Below are positions 8,533 to 17,928 of a stretch of DNA of 64,000 bases, piece after piece. The notes under the pieces were generated by a model, which did no database searches, was not told where the DNA came from, and was given only the letters and a program-made list of their open reading frames with translations. The stretch is from Oscillospiraceae bacterium (GTDB lineage Bacteria; Bacillota; Clostridia; Oscillospirales; Acutalibacteraceae): contig WRED01000001.1 in the NCBI GenBank assembly GCA_009779495.1, positions 1 through 64,000 of the forward strand, read 5' to 3'. Positions within the stretch are counted from its first letter, which is position 1. Every line of letters starts with the position of its first letter. Made by a program: the position numbers and the translations under genes.

Positions 8533-8761
8533 TTCACTGTCCGCTCTCCCTCCATCTCATCATACAGCCGTTTGAGCTGCTCATACTTGGCCGCTACCGC
8601 GCCGTTGCCGCCCTCGTCAATATATTTTTACAGGCGGCAAGCCGATCTTCAAATGGCATATCCTCACTGTAGGCCGTGATCCGCAGCATTGACATGTAGT
8701 TCTCTTTCGAATGCCGTTGCACGATCATAAAATCCTCCGCGATTTTCTTGATCGGCTTCAT
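8529..8761 (-). pseudogene. Frameshifted small phage protein upstream of the holin
   Basis: The frame begins MKPIKKIAEDFMIVQRHSKE and runs to DRLAACKN, then shifts at a run of five A residues (complement of 8625-8629). Adding one A continues it as KYIDEGGNGAVAAKYEQLKR and on to a stop at 8529-8531, next to the holin GTG. That CxxYIxxGGNG pattern is typical of small proteins found before phage holins. Either the gene is inactivated or the homopolymer was miscalled. Confidence 0.55.
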
Positions 8762-8793
8762 GATCTTGTGCCACAAGAATCCAAGAATAAGCC

Positions 8794-8822
8794 TTGACGA
8801 TCCTGTCAAGTGTGGTTATAAT
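8794..8822 (+). promoter_or_regulatory. Promoter with palindromic operator for the GH39-like gene
   Basis: TTGACG (8794-8799) and TATAAT (8817-8822) are separated by 17 bp. A perfect 6-bp palindrome, CTTGAC-gatcct-GTCAAG (8793-8810), covers the -35 box and half of the spacer, which is where a repressor would sit. The start codon is 33 bp downstream of the -10 box. Confidence 0.7.
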
Positions 8823-8855
8823 TAGCCATATACTTATATTTGGAGGGTAACGCAA

Positions 8856-10145
8856 ATGAATACGGTTAAAATTGATTTTAACGCCGTCACCGGCAAGATA
8901 AAGCCGATGCACGCAGTCAACAACCCGCCGACCGTTCCCTGTGATACAGCCGGGCTTTACGGCAAAATAAAAGAGGCCAATATACCCTATGCGCGCCTGC
9001 ATGATACCGGCGGGAGTTTCGGCGGCGCACATTACGTGGATGTCGGGAATATATTCCCAAATTTCAGCGCCGACGAGAGTGACCCGGCCTCCTATGATTT
9101 CGCTTTCACCGACAGCCTGCTCGCGGCGATGGACGGGATAGGCTTGAAGCCATTTTACAGGCTCGGCTGCACCATCGAGAACGACCATAGAATCAAGGCC
9201 TATCACATTTATCCGCCGGCAGACCCGCATAAATGGGCAAGGATATGCCGGCATATCATCCTGCATTACAACGAAAGTTGGGCGGACGGCTTTCATTATG
9301 GCATACAGTATTGGGAAATCTGGAACGAGCCAGACAACGAACCCGAGCCGGAGAACAACCCCATGTGGCGCGGCACACAGCGGGAATATTTTGAATTATA
9401 TGATATCACCGCGAAATATTTAAAAGACAGCTTCCCCGGTTTGAAGATCGGCGGCTATGCGGGCTGCGGATTTTCCGCGCTGTCGGAATCGGATTTGCCG
9501 CGTCCGCAATATTTTATGGAATTCTTTCATAACTTCTGCGGGTACATTTCCGCGCACAGGTCGCCGCTGGACTTCTTCTCGTGGCACAGCTATGACGGCG
9601 TGAAAGAGATCCCCGTGTATGCCGCATATGTCAGGGAGCAGCTTGACAGATATGGCTTCAAAGATGCGCAGAGCATATTCAACGAGTGGAACCCCGGCAG
9701 GCAAAACAGGGGCAAAGCGGCGGATGCCTCCAACATCGCCGCGGTGATGTGCGCGCTGCAAAAAGCGCCCGTCGATATGTGCATGTATTATGACGGCCAG
9801 GTGCACTCGCCGTATTGCGGGCTGTTCAGTGCTGACGAGCTGCGCGTGTTCAAAGCGTATTACGCGTTCAAAGCGTTCGGCGCGCTCTATGCGCTTGAAA
9901 ACGAGGCGCGCTCCGCTGCGGACGGCGAGGACCTGTATGTATGCGCGGCAACCGGCGCGGACCGCCGGGAGGCGTTGGTGGTCAACAACTCAAACGAGGA
10001 AAAAGAAGTGGTTTTTGATGTTCCCAACAGCATCCTTGCGTGCTATGCAACGGATGAGGAACATGAATATGCATGTATCAATATTGATCAAAACGAGGCA
10101 GTTGCGCTCCCTCCGTATGCCGTGTGGCATGTCTGGTTTTCCTAA
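8856..10145 (+). CDS. GH39-like glycosidase, clan GH-A
   Basis: The 429-aa protein has no signal peptide, so it should act in the cytoplasm on imported oligosaccharides. It begins like GH39 beta-xylosidases with a HAVNN segment and a RLHD motif at 47-50. The acid/base motif WNEP is at 156-159 (E158) and the predicted nucleophile lies in FNEW at 275-278 (E277), the usual spacing for clan GH-A. The C-terminal 80 residues form a beta-sandwich typical of the family. GGAGGG sits 8 bases before the ATG. It is the only plus-strand gene in the glycosidase island and has its own promoter. Beta-xylosidase is the family's commonest activity; the substrate here is not settled. Confidence 0.8.
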   Translation: MNTVKIDFNAVTGKIKPMHAVNNPPTVPCDTAGLYGKIKEANIPYARLHDTGGSFGGAHYVDVGNIFPNFSADESDPASYDFAFTDSLLAAMDGIGLKPFYRLGCTIENDHRIKAYHIYPPADPHKWARICRHIILHYNESWADGFHYGIQYWEIWNEPDNEPEPENNPMWRGTQREYFELYDITAKYLKDSFPGLKIGGYAGCGFSALSESDLPRPQYFMEFFHNFCGYISAHRSPLDFFSWHSYDGVKEIPVYAAYVREQLDRYGFKDAQSIFNEWNPGRQNRGKAADASNIAAVMCALQKAPVDMCMYYDGQVHSPYCGLFSADELRVFKAYYAFKAFGALYALENEARSAADGEDLYVCAATGADRREALVVNNSNEEKEVVFDVPNSILACYATDEEHEYACINIDQNEAVALPPYAVWHVWFS

Positions 10146-10146
10146 T

Positions 10147-12252
10147 CTATTTCGGCAGTCCCAGCCTTTTATACACCTCACCGAGCATGGTCAGCTCCCC
10201 CGTGCCATAGTCAAACAGCGCCGACGCACCGCCATATGGATCGTCGGCGCCAAAGGGATACCACGCATAGCGCTCGACATAGGTCCTTTTGTCCAGCTCG
10301 CCCAGCAGCGCCTCCATGAACGCGGCGACGGCGGCGGGGTTCCCTTTCCCGGCGGCCCACGGGCTGTTTGAGCCGAAGCTTGCTACGGCAAGTTCCTTGA
10401 TCCATATGGGCTTTTTGTATTTTTGCCATGCCCTGTCCACAATATCCAGTACCTCGCTGACACTGGCCTTGCTGTTATAAATATGCAGGACAAGAAAATC
10501 GACGTCACCGCCGGCCGCGCTCATGAATTCGGAGAACCAGGCGCTGGTTGACGCGGGCGCAGCCGTAACGGGTGACCCCAGCCGCAGCCCCGTCTCCTCG
10601 ACGAATTGCGGCCACAGGCCAATGGCCTCCCCGGCGGTCATGTTCGCCTGCGCGGCGCTGTCTGGCTCATTGAACGCCATCACGCTGCGAAAGCCCTTTT
10701 CCCACAGGCCGCCCAGCCCCAAGTCGGGCGTATTGCCCCAAACCTGCGGCTCAAACTGGAGCGCGCGCGGAAGGCTCGCGCAGGGCGTCGTATACCAGTT
10801 GTAATACCAGGCCAAATTCATATCCTCTATGCGGTGCAGCGTTCCCCATCCCATCCCTTTTTTGGATACGGGAAAGCTTTTGACGTCGCCGACGACGGTT
10901 TCACTGTTTTTCAGCACCGCCGTGACGCGCACCGTGTGATACGCGATCTCAGTACTGTACCATCGGTACCCCATAATCAGCGCGCCGGTCGGGAGAACGG
11001 CAACCGGCTCTCCCCCGTCAAACGCGATCTCGTAATATTCGACATCGCCGATGGAGGCGTCCTGATACCACTGGATATAAATGGGTCCGGCCGGTACGGG
11101 CTTGCCCTCTTCTGGATACCGTATCGCGTTTTTGGCCCAGTTGGCCCGGCCGTCCAAGTTCGGAACAGCCGGGCCGGCCAGTTCCCGCACGTCGATGGGA
11201 CACAGTTCCCAAGCCTGTGAAGCACCGGGGCCCGGCGTCCTTTGAACCAGGGCGTCGCCGCCACCGATGTCAATCGCCTTGCCGCTGTTTGCGTTGATGA
11301 TATAAAACTGGCCGTCCCTGCCCGCCTGCTTGTACCACAGTTGGTGAGACTGCCCTGTATATTCTTCCAGTCGAAGCGCCGCGTTTTCCGCGTCGGTGCC
11401 CGCCGCCACCAGACCCGACGCGAGCGAACGGATGACGAAATTGCCGTCTCCGGCCGCTTCCAAGCCAAAAGTCCAAGCGACATTGTGCTCAATTGTCGAC
11501 ACCTTCAAACCGGCCCCGTCGGCCCGCATCCCGGCACACAGATTCCTCGCTCTGGACAAGAACAGGTAATAGGCCGCGTCTCCGTCAATGTCAATATCCT
11601 GATCTTCATAGCCCTCAAAAAAGTTGTTGGAGAGAACGCCGCTGAAATCGTCTGTGGAGGGATAGCCGTACCAGACCCTTACCGTGCCCGCGGTGTCGTA
11701 GGCCGCGTCAAAAAAGCTGATCAGCCCGGCGCGCGCGCTTGCCTGCGTATATTTTCTGCCGTCGCCGAAGCCGTTCTCCGTCACCTGCAATTCCGGGCCG
11801 GTAAACAGATTGCGTATCCATTGGAAAGGAGTCAGAAAGATATCCAGTTTCCTGAGTGTATTCAACTGCGCGTTGCAGCTGAATCGCAGGGACTCGCCGG
11901 GCGCGAGACTGCCTTTTCCCGCCGTAAGCCGGCTGTTTTTCTCAAGCGGGGTGATGTCTTTTCCGAAAAGAACTTCCGCACTGACGTTGCGGATGACTGC
12001 GCCGCTCTCGTTGGTGACCGTAACCGCATACGTTATCACGGATAACAACGTATGCGATTTTTTGCAGGTTGAGATCTCCACGCGCAGCGGAGGATTGCCT
12101 GCCGGCGCGTTGCCGGCTTGGGGCTGCGGCGGAATTATCATCGCCGGCAGAATCGCCGCCAGCAGCAGGCCGATGGATTTTCGCAGGAAGCGTGGCATTC
12201 TTCTATTCCCCCAAACATATTTATCAAGCATTATGTGTGCTTCTGTGCCCAT
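10147..12252 (-). CDS. Secreted GH128-like (Asl1-type) glycosidase with ricin-type lectin domain
   Basis: The protein has an N-terminal signal/anchor segment (about 25-45), a beta-rich region to 240, a ricin-B-like lectin domain (about 250-352, with QLW and QAW repeats), a linker domain, and a C-terminal glycosyl-hydrolase catalytic-core domain (466-700) of the Asl1/GH128 kind. FNEPD at 527-531 gives acid/base E529; WIKE at 617-620 gives nucleophile E620. GH128 members cleave beta-1,3-glucans, but this relative is distant. The ATG at 12252 has GAGG 7 bases upstream and lies 9 bp after the previous stop, pointing to the same operon. It converges almost head-on with the GH39-like gene, leaving one base between them. 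Confidence 0.7.
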   Translation of the reverse strand: MGTEAHIMLDKYVWGNRRMPRFLRKSIGLLLAAILPAMIIPPQPQAGNAPAGNPPLRVEISTCKKSHTLLSVITYAVTVTNESGAVIRNVSAEVLFGKDITPLEKNSRLTAGKGSLAPGESLRFSCNAQLNTLRKLDIFLTPFQWIRNLFTGPELQVTENGFGDGRKYTQASARAGLISFFDAAYDTAGTVRVWYGYPSTDDFSGVLSNNFFEGYEDQDIDIDGDAAYYLFLSRARNLCAGMRADGAGLKVSTIEHNVAWTFGLEAAGDGNFVIRSLASGLVAAGTDAENAALRLEEYTGQSHQLWYKQAGRDGQFYIINANSGKAIDIGGGDALVQRTPGPGASQAWELCPIDVRELAGPAVPNLDGRANWAKNAIRYPEEGKPVPAGPIYIQWYQDASIGDVEYYEIAFDGGEPVAVLPTGALIMGYRWYSTEIAYHTVRVTAVLKNSETVVGDVKSFPVSKKGMGWGTLHRIEDMNLAWYYNWYTTPCASLPRALQFEPQVWGNTPDLGLGGLWEKGFRSVMAFNEPDSAAQANMTAGEAIGLWPQFVEETGLRLGSPVTAAPASTSAWFSEFMSAAGGDVDFLVLHIYNSKASVSEVLDIVDRAWQKYKKPIWIKELAVASFGSNSPWAAGKGNPAAVAAFMEALLGELDKRTYVERYAWYPFGADDPYGGASALFDYGTGELTMLGEVYKRLGLPK

Positions 12253-12261
12253 TATAAATCC

Positions 12262-14712
12262 TCAAAATACTGGCTCCAAATTATACACTTTCCCTTTTTC
12301 CGTTTCAAAGCATGACCTGCCAACGTCATCCGCGTCTGCGCCCACCGGCTGTCCTCCGCAGCGGACTTCGAACTCCGGCCAAGGGGGATATAACACGCAT
12401 GTGCCGCTTTCCATGCTTTGGATCACGGCACTCTTTATTCTGCCCTCCCCGCAGCTCGCGCTGACCAGGAAAGCGCCCTCCGCACGAAAATTCTCATAGG
12501 CCGCCGGGACATCCAGAGGCCAGCAGGGAAACAGGGCGATGGCCCCATCCCAGCTTTGCAGCAGCATCTCTTGCAGGGGCATGGTAACGCCCAGCGCCTC
12601 CGTCCACTGCCCGGTGTGCCCGTGGTTGCGCACAGACATCCCTGCGCACACACCGTTTTCGCGCCGCCAGCGCGTAATCAGCCGGATGAAGTAGTCGTAG
12701 TCCAGGTCCGCGTCAAAACTTCGTTTCGAGCCCCATGCCCGGGCCGCCGCGGTGCCGCCGCTGCCCCGGATCCTGCACATCAGGTGCCGCTGTATCGTCG
12801 CGCCGAAGTACCACTCGCCGAAGTTGCTGCCATAGCGCTCCTGTGACTGCGGGAACGTCTCCGTCCTGCCCGTGCGCAGTTTCTCACCACCGTCGTACAA
12901 GCTGTGGATGGACCCGAATTCCGGCGGCGAAAGCTCGAAACGCTTACGCAGCAGGCCCCCGTAATCCGGCCATTTCTGACCGCGCGGCGGAGCGAGATTT
13001 TGCAGGATATCCTCCCAGGATTCCACGAGCGCCGCGTCCTCTCCCGCGATTTTGGCCGCTTCGATACTGACCATAAAGCCGTAGCGGATATGCTCCATTA
13101 CCTGCTGGCAGTCGCGGTAATTATCCGGCTTGCCGTCAAAACCGTCCTCCCCCTGATTGGAGGGGAAAGCGTGATAGAGGCCGTCGTCGCCTTTCATTAA
13201 GATGTCGCACAAAAAGATCATGCATTCTTTCATAAAGGGGTAGCCTTTATCGCATAGCCATTTTCTATCAAATGTATACCTGAAATACCACCAGAACTGG
13301 TTGACGGCCCAGCCGGTCATGTAAAGCATACGGCCCATAGGCACCACGCCGATGGGGTCGTCCGCCGGGAACATGGGGAAGCCCGTCAGCTGGATGAACG
13401 CCCCCCGGCAGTTGTAGTATTTTTTTGCGATCATACGCCCCATGGGCAAGAACCAGTCGATGAGCGTCTCCATGTAGGGCAGCATAAGCTCCGGGTGGTT
13501 GGCCATCGGCATCCCCCAGAACGGCTGCTGGAAGTTGTAGTTCATGTGGTAGTCGCCTTTCCACAGGGCGTAATCGCTCACTGTGCTGGGCAGCATCAGC
13601 CCCGGCGCGGTTTTGCCGGAGCGATAGACGCACCGCTGCGCGTGCAGGGTTTCGTACCACATCCGCTCGAAAGCTTTGTCCTCGAGTGTCAGCGACGACT
13701 TGCCCCAGAACTCTTTCGCGGCCTGAAGAACGTCGCCCTCAAAATCGAGCGTTCCCGCCCGGGCGATTAAGCTTTCCAGCTGCGCGGCTGCGCGTGTTCC
13801 ATCAAGCTGCGTCGTCGCGATTGCCACGCGGAGGCTCCCGTTGTACGGATCATCAGGCTCTATATTGATGCCGGCCGCGCTTTGGTCAAGCGCCCTGACA
13901 GGGGCTATGTCAGCTTTACCCAGCGCTGTCATCAGGCATTCGAAGCCTTTCGGGTAGGTCAGGTCCGGCGCGAACTTCTGCAATACGCACCAGCGCTCCC
14001 CCAAAGTGACCGCTTCGGGCGGCTCCAGCGGCGGGCGGGAAATCACCCTGCCATTGCCGGACATGACGGAACGATCATACAGGCGATAGGTTTTCGTCGT
14101 GAATTCGTCGATGTGCGGGTCACGCCACCGGTAAAGCACAAAGCGGACGGGGCCGCCGTGTCCCAGCGTGTTTGGCGTCAGGTTTTCGATTGACCAGTCA
14201 ACTTTGAGCAGATTTTCTTCCGGGTGAATTTTCGCCGCAACGCGAATGCGTACATCCTTGTCATATTCGCAGAGAATATCAGCTTGGGCTTTTTCAATAC
14301 TTAGCGTTAGGGTAAAATGCGCGCCCGGCAGGTCCGGCGGCAGGAACATTTGTAGCTCGCCCACGGGCTTTGGGCATGGGTAAGGAATGTTGTTGTAGCT
14401 TTTCGGCGCGCCCTGACAGATTTCGTGCACGCGCTGCACGTCGCTGGGCGGCTCACCCAACGCTTCCACTTTTCCGCCATAGGGACCGCACTTCCAGCGT
14501 TCAATTTCAATGCCGCGCGTCAGCTCATCGATGCCCACGGGCTCGGGGTCCACGCTGTAGTCGAGACGCCTGTCCCACACGTCGCCTTTGCCGAAGCGCA
14601 AGTTGATCACATCCACATCGGGGTAAATGCTTACGGAAATATCGCCGTTGCCCAGCAACAAGCCGTCCTCGGGCAGCAGGCGGCGCGTGTTCAATATGAT
14701 ACTATGTTCCAT
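12262..14712 (-). CDS. GH95-like (alpha/alpha)6-barrel glycosidase
   Basis: The 816-aa product starts with an LLLGNGDISVSIYPD segment like the N-terminal beta-sandwich of GH95 enzymes. Its barrel carries WKGDYHMNYNFQQPFWG near residue 385, the region holding the catalytic asparagines in GH95. The SPE and HRHLSH motifs seen in the neighbouring paralogue are not clear here, so it is a divergent member. GH95 enzymes are alpha-L-fucosidases or alpha-L-galactosidases. No signal peptide is seen. It lies 13 bp from the gene upstream and 9 bp from the gene downstream. Confidence 0.6.
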   Translation of the reverse strand: MEHSIILNTRRLLPEDGLLLGNGDISVSIYPDVDVINLRFGKGDVWDRRLDYSVDPEPVGIDELTRGIEIERWKCGPYGGKVEALGEPPSDVQRVHEICQGAPKSYNNIPYPCPKPVGELQMFLPPDLPGAHFTLTLSIEKAQADILCEYDKDVRIRVAAKIHPEENLLKVDWSIENLTPNTLGHGGPVRFVLYRWRDPHIDEFTTKTYRLYDRSVMSGNGRVISRPPLEPPEAVTLGERWCVLQKFAPDLTYPKGFECLMTALGKADIAPVRALDQSAAGINIEPDDPYNGSLRVAIATTQLDGTRAAAQLESLIARAGTLDFEGDVLQAAKEFWGKSSLTLEDKAFERMWYETLHAQRCVYRSGKTAPGLMLPSTVSDYALWKGDYHMNYNFQQPFWGMPMANHPELMLPYMETLIDWFLPMGRMIAKKYYNCRGAFIQLTGFPMFPADDPIGVVPMGRMLYMTGWAVNQFWWYFRYTFDRKWLCDKGYPFMKECMIFLCDILMKGDDGLYHAFPSNQGEDGFDGKPDNYRDCQQVMEHIRYGFMVSIEAAKIAGEDAALVESWEDILQNLAPPRGQKWPDYGGLLRKRFELSPPEFGSIHSLYDGGEKLRTGRTETFPQSQERYGSNFGEWYFGATIQRHLMCRIRGSGGTAAARAWGSKRSFDADLDYDYFIRLITRWRRENGVCAGMSVRNHGHTGQWTEALGVTMPLQEMLLQSWDGAIALFPCWPLDVPAAYENFRAEGAFLVSASCGEGRIKSAVIQSMESGTCVLYPPWPEFEVRCGGQPVGADADDVGRSCFETEKGKVYNLEPVF

Positions 14713-14725
14713 TGCGGATACCCTC

Positions 14726-16411
14726 TCATCGTTTTAAATAAAACACCCAGTCTTCCCTATCCGGCTTGCACGGAATTTTGTATATGCCCAACAAGGGCCA
14801 TTTGTCTTTGAACGGCAATGTTTCGCCGGTTCTGGGGTTGAACCATGCGGCGGTATAGGTATCACGATCCAGGCCGCGCAGCATGCCGGTGGACCTGCCG
14901 TCCTGATAGAAATAGGCGACATACACGTCGTTGCCCTGTGAGGCAACGGAGTAGCTCGTGGCCCACCACGGCGTGCACCACCAGGGGATGAACCATTTCC
15001 GGTTGCTAAAGCGAGGTTCCAGCTCCCACCACTCCAGGCTCTCAAAAAAGCGGCGCATATGCCCCATTTGATCGGCAGTTTCAAAGAAGAGGCTTTCGGT
15101 CCAGGATGTTGATTTGTCCTCGGGTGTTATCTTATCCCTGCGGTCGTTGTTGACGGCCGCCTCCCAGTCCGGGCCGGAGCCGCCGTAGGCCCAGATGTCG
15201 ATGGCGCCGTAGCCGTAACCATACATGCCATTCAGAAATGAAATCCATCCCTGTGCGCGGGCGCCAAAGTGCTTTGTCCAGAAAAAGTCATAGCGCCCTT
15301 CAAAGTTAATGATGGGTTTCATGCCGCCGTTGTCCCAAAAGTCCATGGGCAGTTTAAAGTCCGGGGATTTGTACAGCGAGGGGCTCCATTGTACGCCCCA
15401 CCATGTGTGGGCCGGGAGGTTGCCGAAAGCCGACTTGCTGGCATTCATGCCGTGGGCGCTTTTTTTGTCCATGGAGGCGGCTTCCTGATGAACTGTTAGG
15501 GGGTGACGGTAGGGGTCACAGGCCCCCGTCTCATCGGCGACGGTTTTCCAGGGATTGTTTTCGGCGTCAAATGCCCCATAATAGTCGTTGTCAGCCTCTT
15601 GGGCGACGAACCACAGCACGGGGTATGCCCCGTAGCGGGCTACCCAATAGCGGCTGAGCCGGCGCAGATAGTCCTCGGGATAGCTGCCGTATGAATCCGC
15701 CAGCTCCGTAACATAAAACAGATGGGCGTTGGCGTGCACCAGGCCGGCCTCTGCGATATAGGCAAAACGCCGGTCGAGATCGGCAAAACCCGCGAGATCG
15801 CCCTCGTCCAGGCCGTCCCGCAGGTTGTATTCCTGAAAATCGGACTCCCCCTGGTAGCAATGAGGCTGCGACTGATACACCGTAAAGCCCTGCGCAACAC
15901 GCGTGTTCACAATCGTTTTGAACATTTCCTCAAAAGGCTCTTTGGGCATGGTCCAGTGGGTGTCGCCCAAATAGAAAAACGGCGTACCATCGGCGTAGGT
16001 GAGATAACGTGTGCCCGGCTCAGACTTGATAAAACCCCGTCGATAGATCGCCAGATCGCCGGCATAGGGCACGCATTCAAAGCTGCCGCTCCGGCCGTGC
16101 AGCCCTTCGTCCTCCGTATTGGAACAGGAAGTTTCGTACTGCCATATGCCAAGCTCTGTGGGGGCGAAACGCACTTTCCAGATGTTTCCGCCGTCCCAAA
16201 AACCGGGCATGACCATGACAGTGCCCTGCGGCCCGATGAAAGTGACGTCCAATACGGCATCGCCCAGGGGGGCAGTATAATCTCCCTGACTATAAAATAT
16301 GATTTCGTGCATCCGCCAGCGCTCCACAATGTCCTGCGCCGCCAGTGCGGCCAATGGCAGGCATAGTAGCAGCGCCATCAAACATAAGAGTCCGGCCAAG
16401 TATTTTTTCAT
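14726..16411 (-). CDS. Secreted GH140-like protein (DUF5060-DUF4038-collagen-binding-like)
   Basis: Residues 1-25 are a clear signal peptide. A DUF5060 beta-sandwich spans about 27-112, a DUF4038 TIM barrel about 125-450, and a C-terminal beta domain like the putative collagen-binding domain of this family fills the rest. LGDTHW at 148-153 is typical of the barrel. E272 (in AQEAD) and E371 (in NFEGRYD) are candidate acid/base and nucleophile. Characterised GH140 enzymes release apiose side chains from rhamnogalacturonan-II. Its ATG overlaps the upstream stop by four bases (ATGA), so the two are translationally coupled. The exact substrate is inferred. Confidence 0.7.
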   Translation of the reverse strand: MKKYLAGLLCLMALLLCLPLAALAAQDIVERWRMHEIIFYSQGDYTAPLGDAVLDVTFIGPQGTVMVMPGFWDGGNIWKVRFAPTELGIWQYETSCSNTEDEGLHGRSGSFECVPYAGDLAIYRRGFIKSEPGTRYLTYADGTPFFYLGDTHWTMPKEPFEEMFKTIVNTRVAQGFTVYQSQPHCYQGESDFQEYNLRDGLDEGDLAGFADLDRRFAYIAEAGLVHANAHLFYVTELADSYGSYPEDYLRRLSRYWVARYGAYPVLWFVAQEADNDYYGAFDAENNPWKTVADETGACDPYRHPLTVHQEAASMDKKSAHGMNASKSAFGNLPAHTWWGVQWSPSLYKSPDFKLPMDFWDNGGMKPIINFEGRYDFFWTKHFGARAQGWISFLNGMYGYGYGAIDIWAYGGSGPDWEAAVNNDRRDKITPEDKSTSWTESLFFETADQMGHMRRFFESLEWWELEPRFSNRKWFIPWWCTPWWATSYSVASQGNDVYVAYFYQDGRSTGMLRGLDRDTYTAAWFNPRTGETLPFKDKWPLLGIYKIPCKPDREDWVFYLKR

Positions 16412-17811
16412 GTTCCCACCGTAATAAACTTTCCGTCACCGGGGCCTAACGCAAGCGTCACCTTGCCGCCATTTTCATATTCCTCTATTTCGCCGCCGCC
16501 GTAAACCGTCACCTTTTTGCACACGGGAAAGGTCAGCGTGCACAGAGCAGCTTTTTGTTCAAGCAGCTCGTTCATGTTAACGACGACATAGGCCTTGCCA
16601 CTGCCCTCCCGCTTGTCGAAACAGCCAATGACCAAGCCGTCTTTCGACGAAACAGGCAGGCGCCCTTTTTTAGGCAGGCCGTTGGATAACGCCGGGTAGC
16701 GGTTCCCCGCCATCCTTATGGGGTTGACTAAATATGCGCCGCGCCATTCGTACCCGCCGTAAATATCCGCGAAAGGCGCGAATTCGGCATTGGCGGCCCG
16801 CACGGCGTAATAGGTGTCGGTGGGTTCACCTCCCGCGGTGATCATGTGGGAGTCAGGGTCCCACCAGCCGTCCTGAAAGCAGGCGTAGATGATCGCTTTG
16901 GCCCCGAAAGCCATGGATGCGTAGCCCTGCTGCATATGGTGGCATTTTTGGTCCGCCCAGCGCTGGCTGTTTCCCTGTTCGGGGTAGACGGCGGTAACGT
17001 TGCCCGCCGCCTGGGTGATCACCCACAGGTCACGGCCCGTATCGCGGCAGGCTTCGGCCAGAATATCGAGGTTGTTCAGCCAGGTATCGGAGGTCTTTTC
17101 CACGTGATAGGGATATATATCGGTGCAGATGTAGTCGGTATCAACATATTTGATATACGCGCCCACATGCTGCCGGTAAGAGTCGAAACGTCCGTCGCTA
17201 TGGGTGGTCAGGAACAGGAAGATTTTCTTCCACAAGGGAATTTTGGAGTCGTCCTCGTCGTGCATGGGCAGCAGGTTGATATAGGGCATACGGCGGCTGT
17301 CCAGACTGTGGTAATGGCTGATCGCTTCTCCGATATTCGGCATATGCCGTGTAAAGGGCTCGTCGACCACATTGTCGCCCCAGAGGGCGGGGTGGGTTTT
17401 GTGGGTTTCCGGCGTCAGAGCCAGCCACTGCGCCTTGATTTCCTCGGTAAAGGACATGAAGCTCGAGGGGATTTCGTTATAACCCGCGGCAATCACGCCG
17501 ATCCCCGCCGCGCCGCATAAATCCAGGAAATCGTCGTTCGCCACGCTGACAAGGAAATCCAGCCCCGCTTCCCTGGCCAGCACCGGCAACGCGCCGTAAT
17601 CCTCGGACAGGCCGTTGTTCCAGGCGCCCAGCAGCAGCCGGTCGTTGTCAAAGATATAATCCCTGCGGGTGGCTGTCATCGCCTCGCCGCCATACAGCTG
17701 CATAACCGATGCCGAGGAGCCTGTGAGCAGGACAACGGGCGCCAGAAGAAAGGCGGCCGCGTAACGGAGCATCTTCAGAATCCGATCCCAGAGCAGGTCG
17801 AAGTTTATCAT
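16408..17811 (-). CDS. Membrane-anchored TIM-barrel protein, putative glycoside hydrolase
   Basis: The 467-aa protein has one N-terminal hydrophobic segment (about 17-36), giving a signal anchor. The rest looks like a clan GH-A-type barrel: LLGAWNNG at 60-67, GVIAAGYNE, and WGDNVVDEPF at 144-153 with E151 where an acid/base residue would lie. A beta-sandwich tail closes it. It has no confident family for me. The stop overlaps the next gene's start (ATGA), so it works in the same operon as the GH140-like protein. A stable hairpin (17836-17860) lies in its leader. Confidence 0.55.
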   Translation of the reverse strand: MINFDLLWDRILKMLRYAAAFLLAPVVLLTGSSASVMQLYGGEAMTATRRDYIFDNDRLLLGAWNNGLSEDYGALPVLAREAGLDFLVSVANDDFLDLCGAAGIGVIAAGYNEIPSSFMSFTEEIKAQWLALTPETHKTHPALWGDNVVDEPFTRHMPNIGEAISHYHSLDSRRMPYINLLPMHDEDDSKIPLWKKIFLFLTTHSDGRFDSYRQHVGAYIKYVDTDYICTDIYPYHVEKTSDTWLNNLDILAEACRDTGRDLWVITQAAGNVTAVYPEQGNSQRWADQKCHHMQQGYASMAFGAKAIIYACFQDGWWDPDSHMITAGGEPTDTYYAVRAANAEFAPFADIYGGYEWRGAYLVNPIRMAGNRYPALSNGLPKKGRLPVSSKDGLVIGCFDKREGSGKAYVVVNMNELLEQKAALCTLTFPVCKKVTVYGGGEIEEYENGGKVTLALGPGDGKFITVGT

Positions 17812-17835
17812 AGGAAATACCCCCCTGTTTTATAG

Positions 17836-17860
17836 TCAAACCACTTTTCAAGTGGTTTGA
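17836..17860. promoter_or_regulatory. Perfect 11-bp hairpin in the leader of the 467-aa gene
   Basis: TCAAACCACTT pairs exactly with AAGTGGTTTGA around a three-base loop. On the minus strand no U-run follows, so it is unlikely to be an intrinsic terminator. It may protect or process the operon mRNA between the GH95 and TIM-barrel genes. Confidence 0.5.
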
Positions 17861-17886
17861 TTATATTGCTTTCGCCGATGGCATGA

Positions 17887-17916
17887 AGAACCTGCATCCA
17901 GATGAATACAGGTTCT
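17887..17916. repeat. AGAACCTG palindrome, copy 1
   Basis: AGAACCTG and CAGGTTCT enclose a 14-base loop, 13 bp after the stop of the GH95 gene. It is the first of five related intergenic copies in this window (see 22382, 23211, 46417 and 56295). Confidence 0.6.
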
Positions 17917-17928
17917 AAGAATGCCCGT

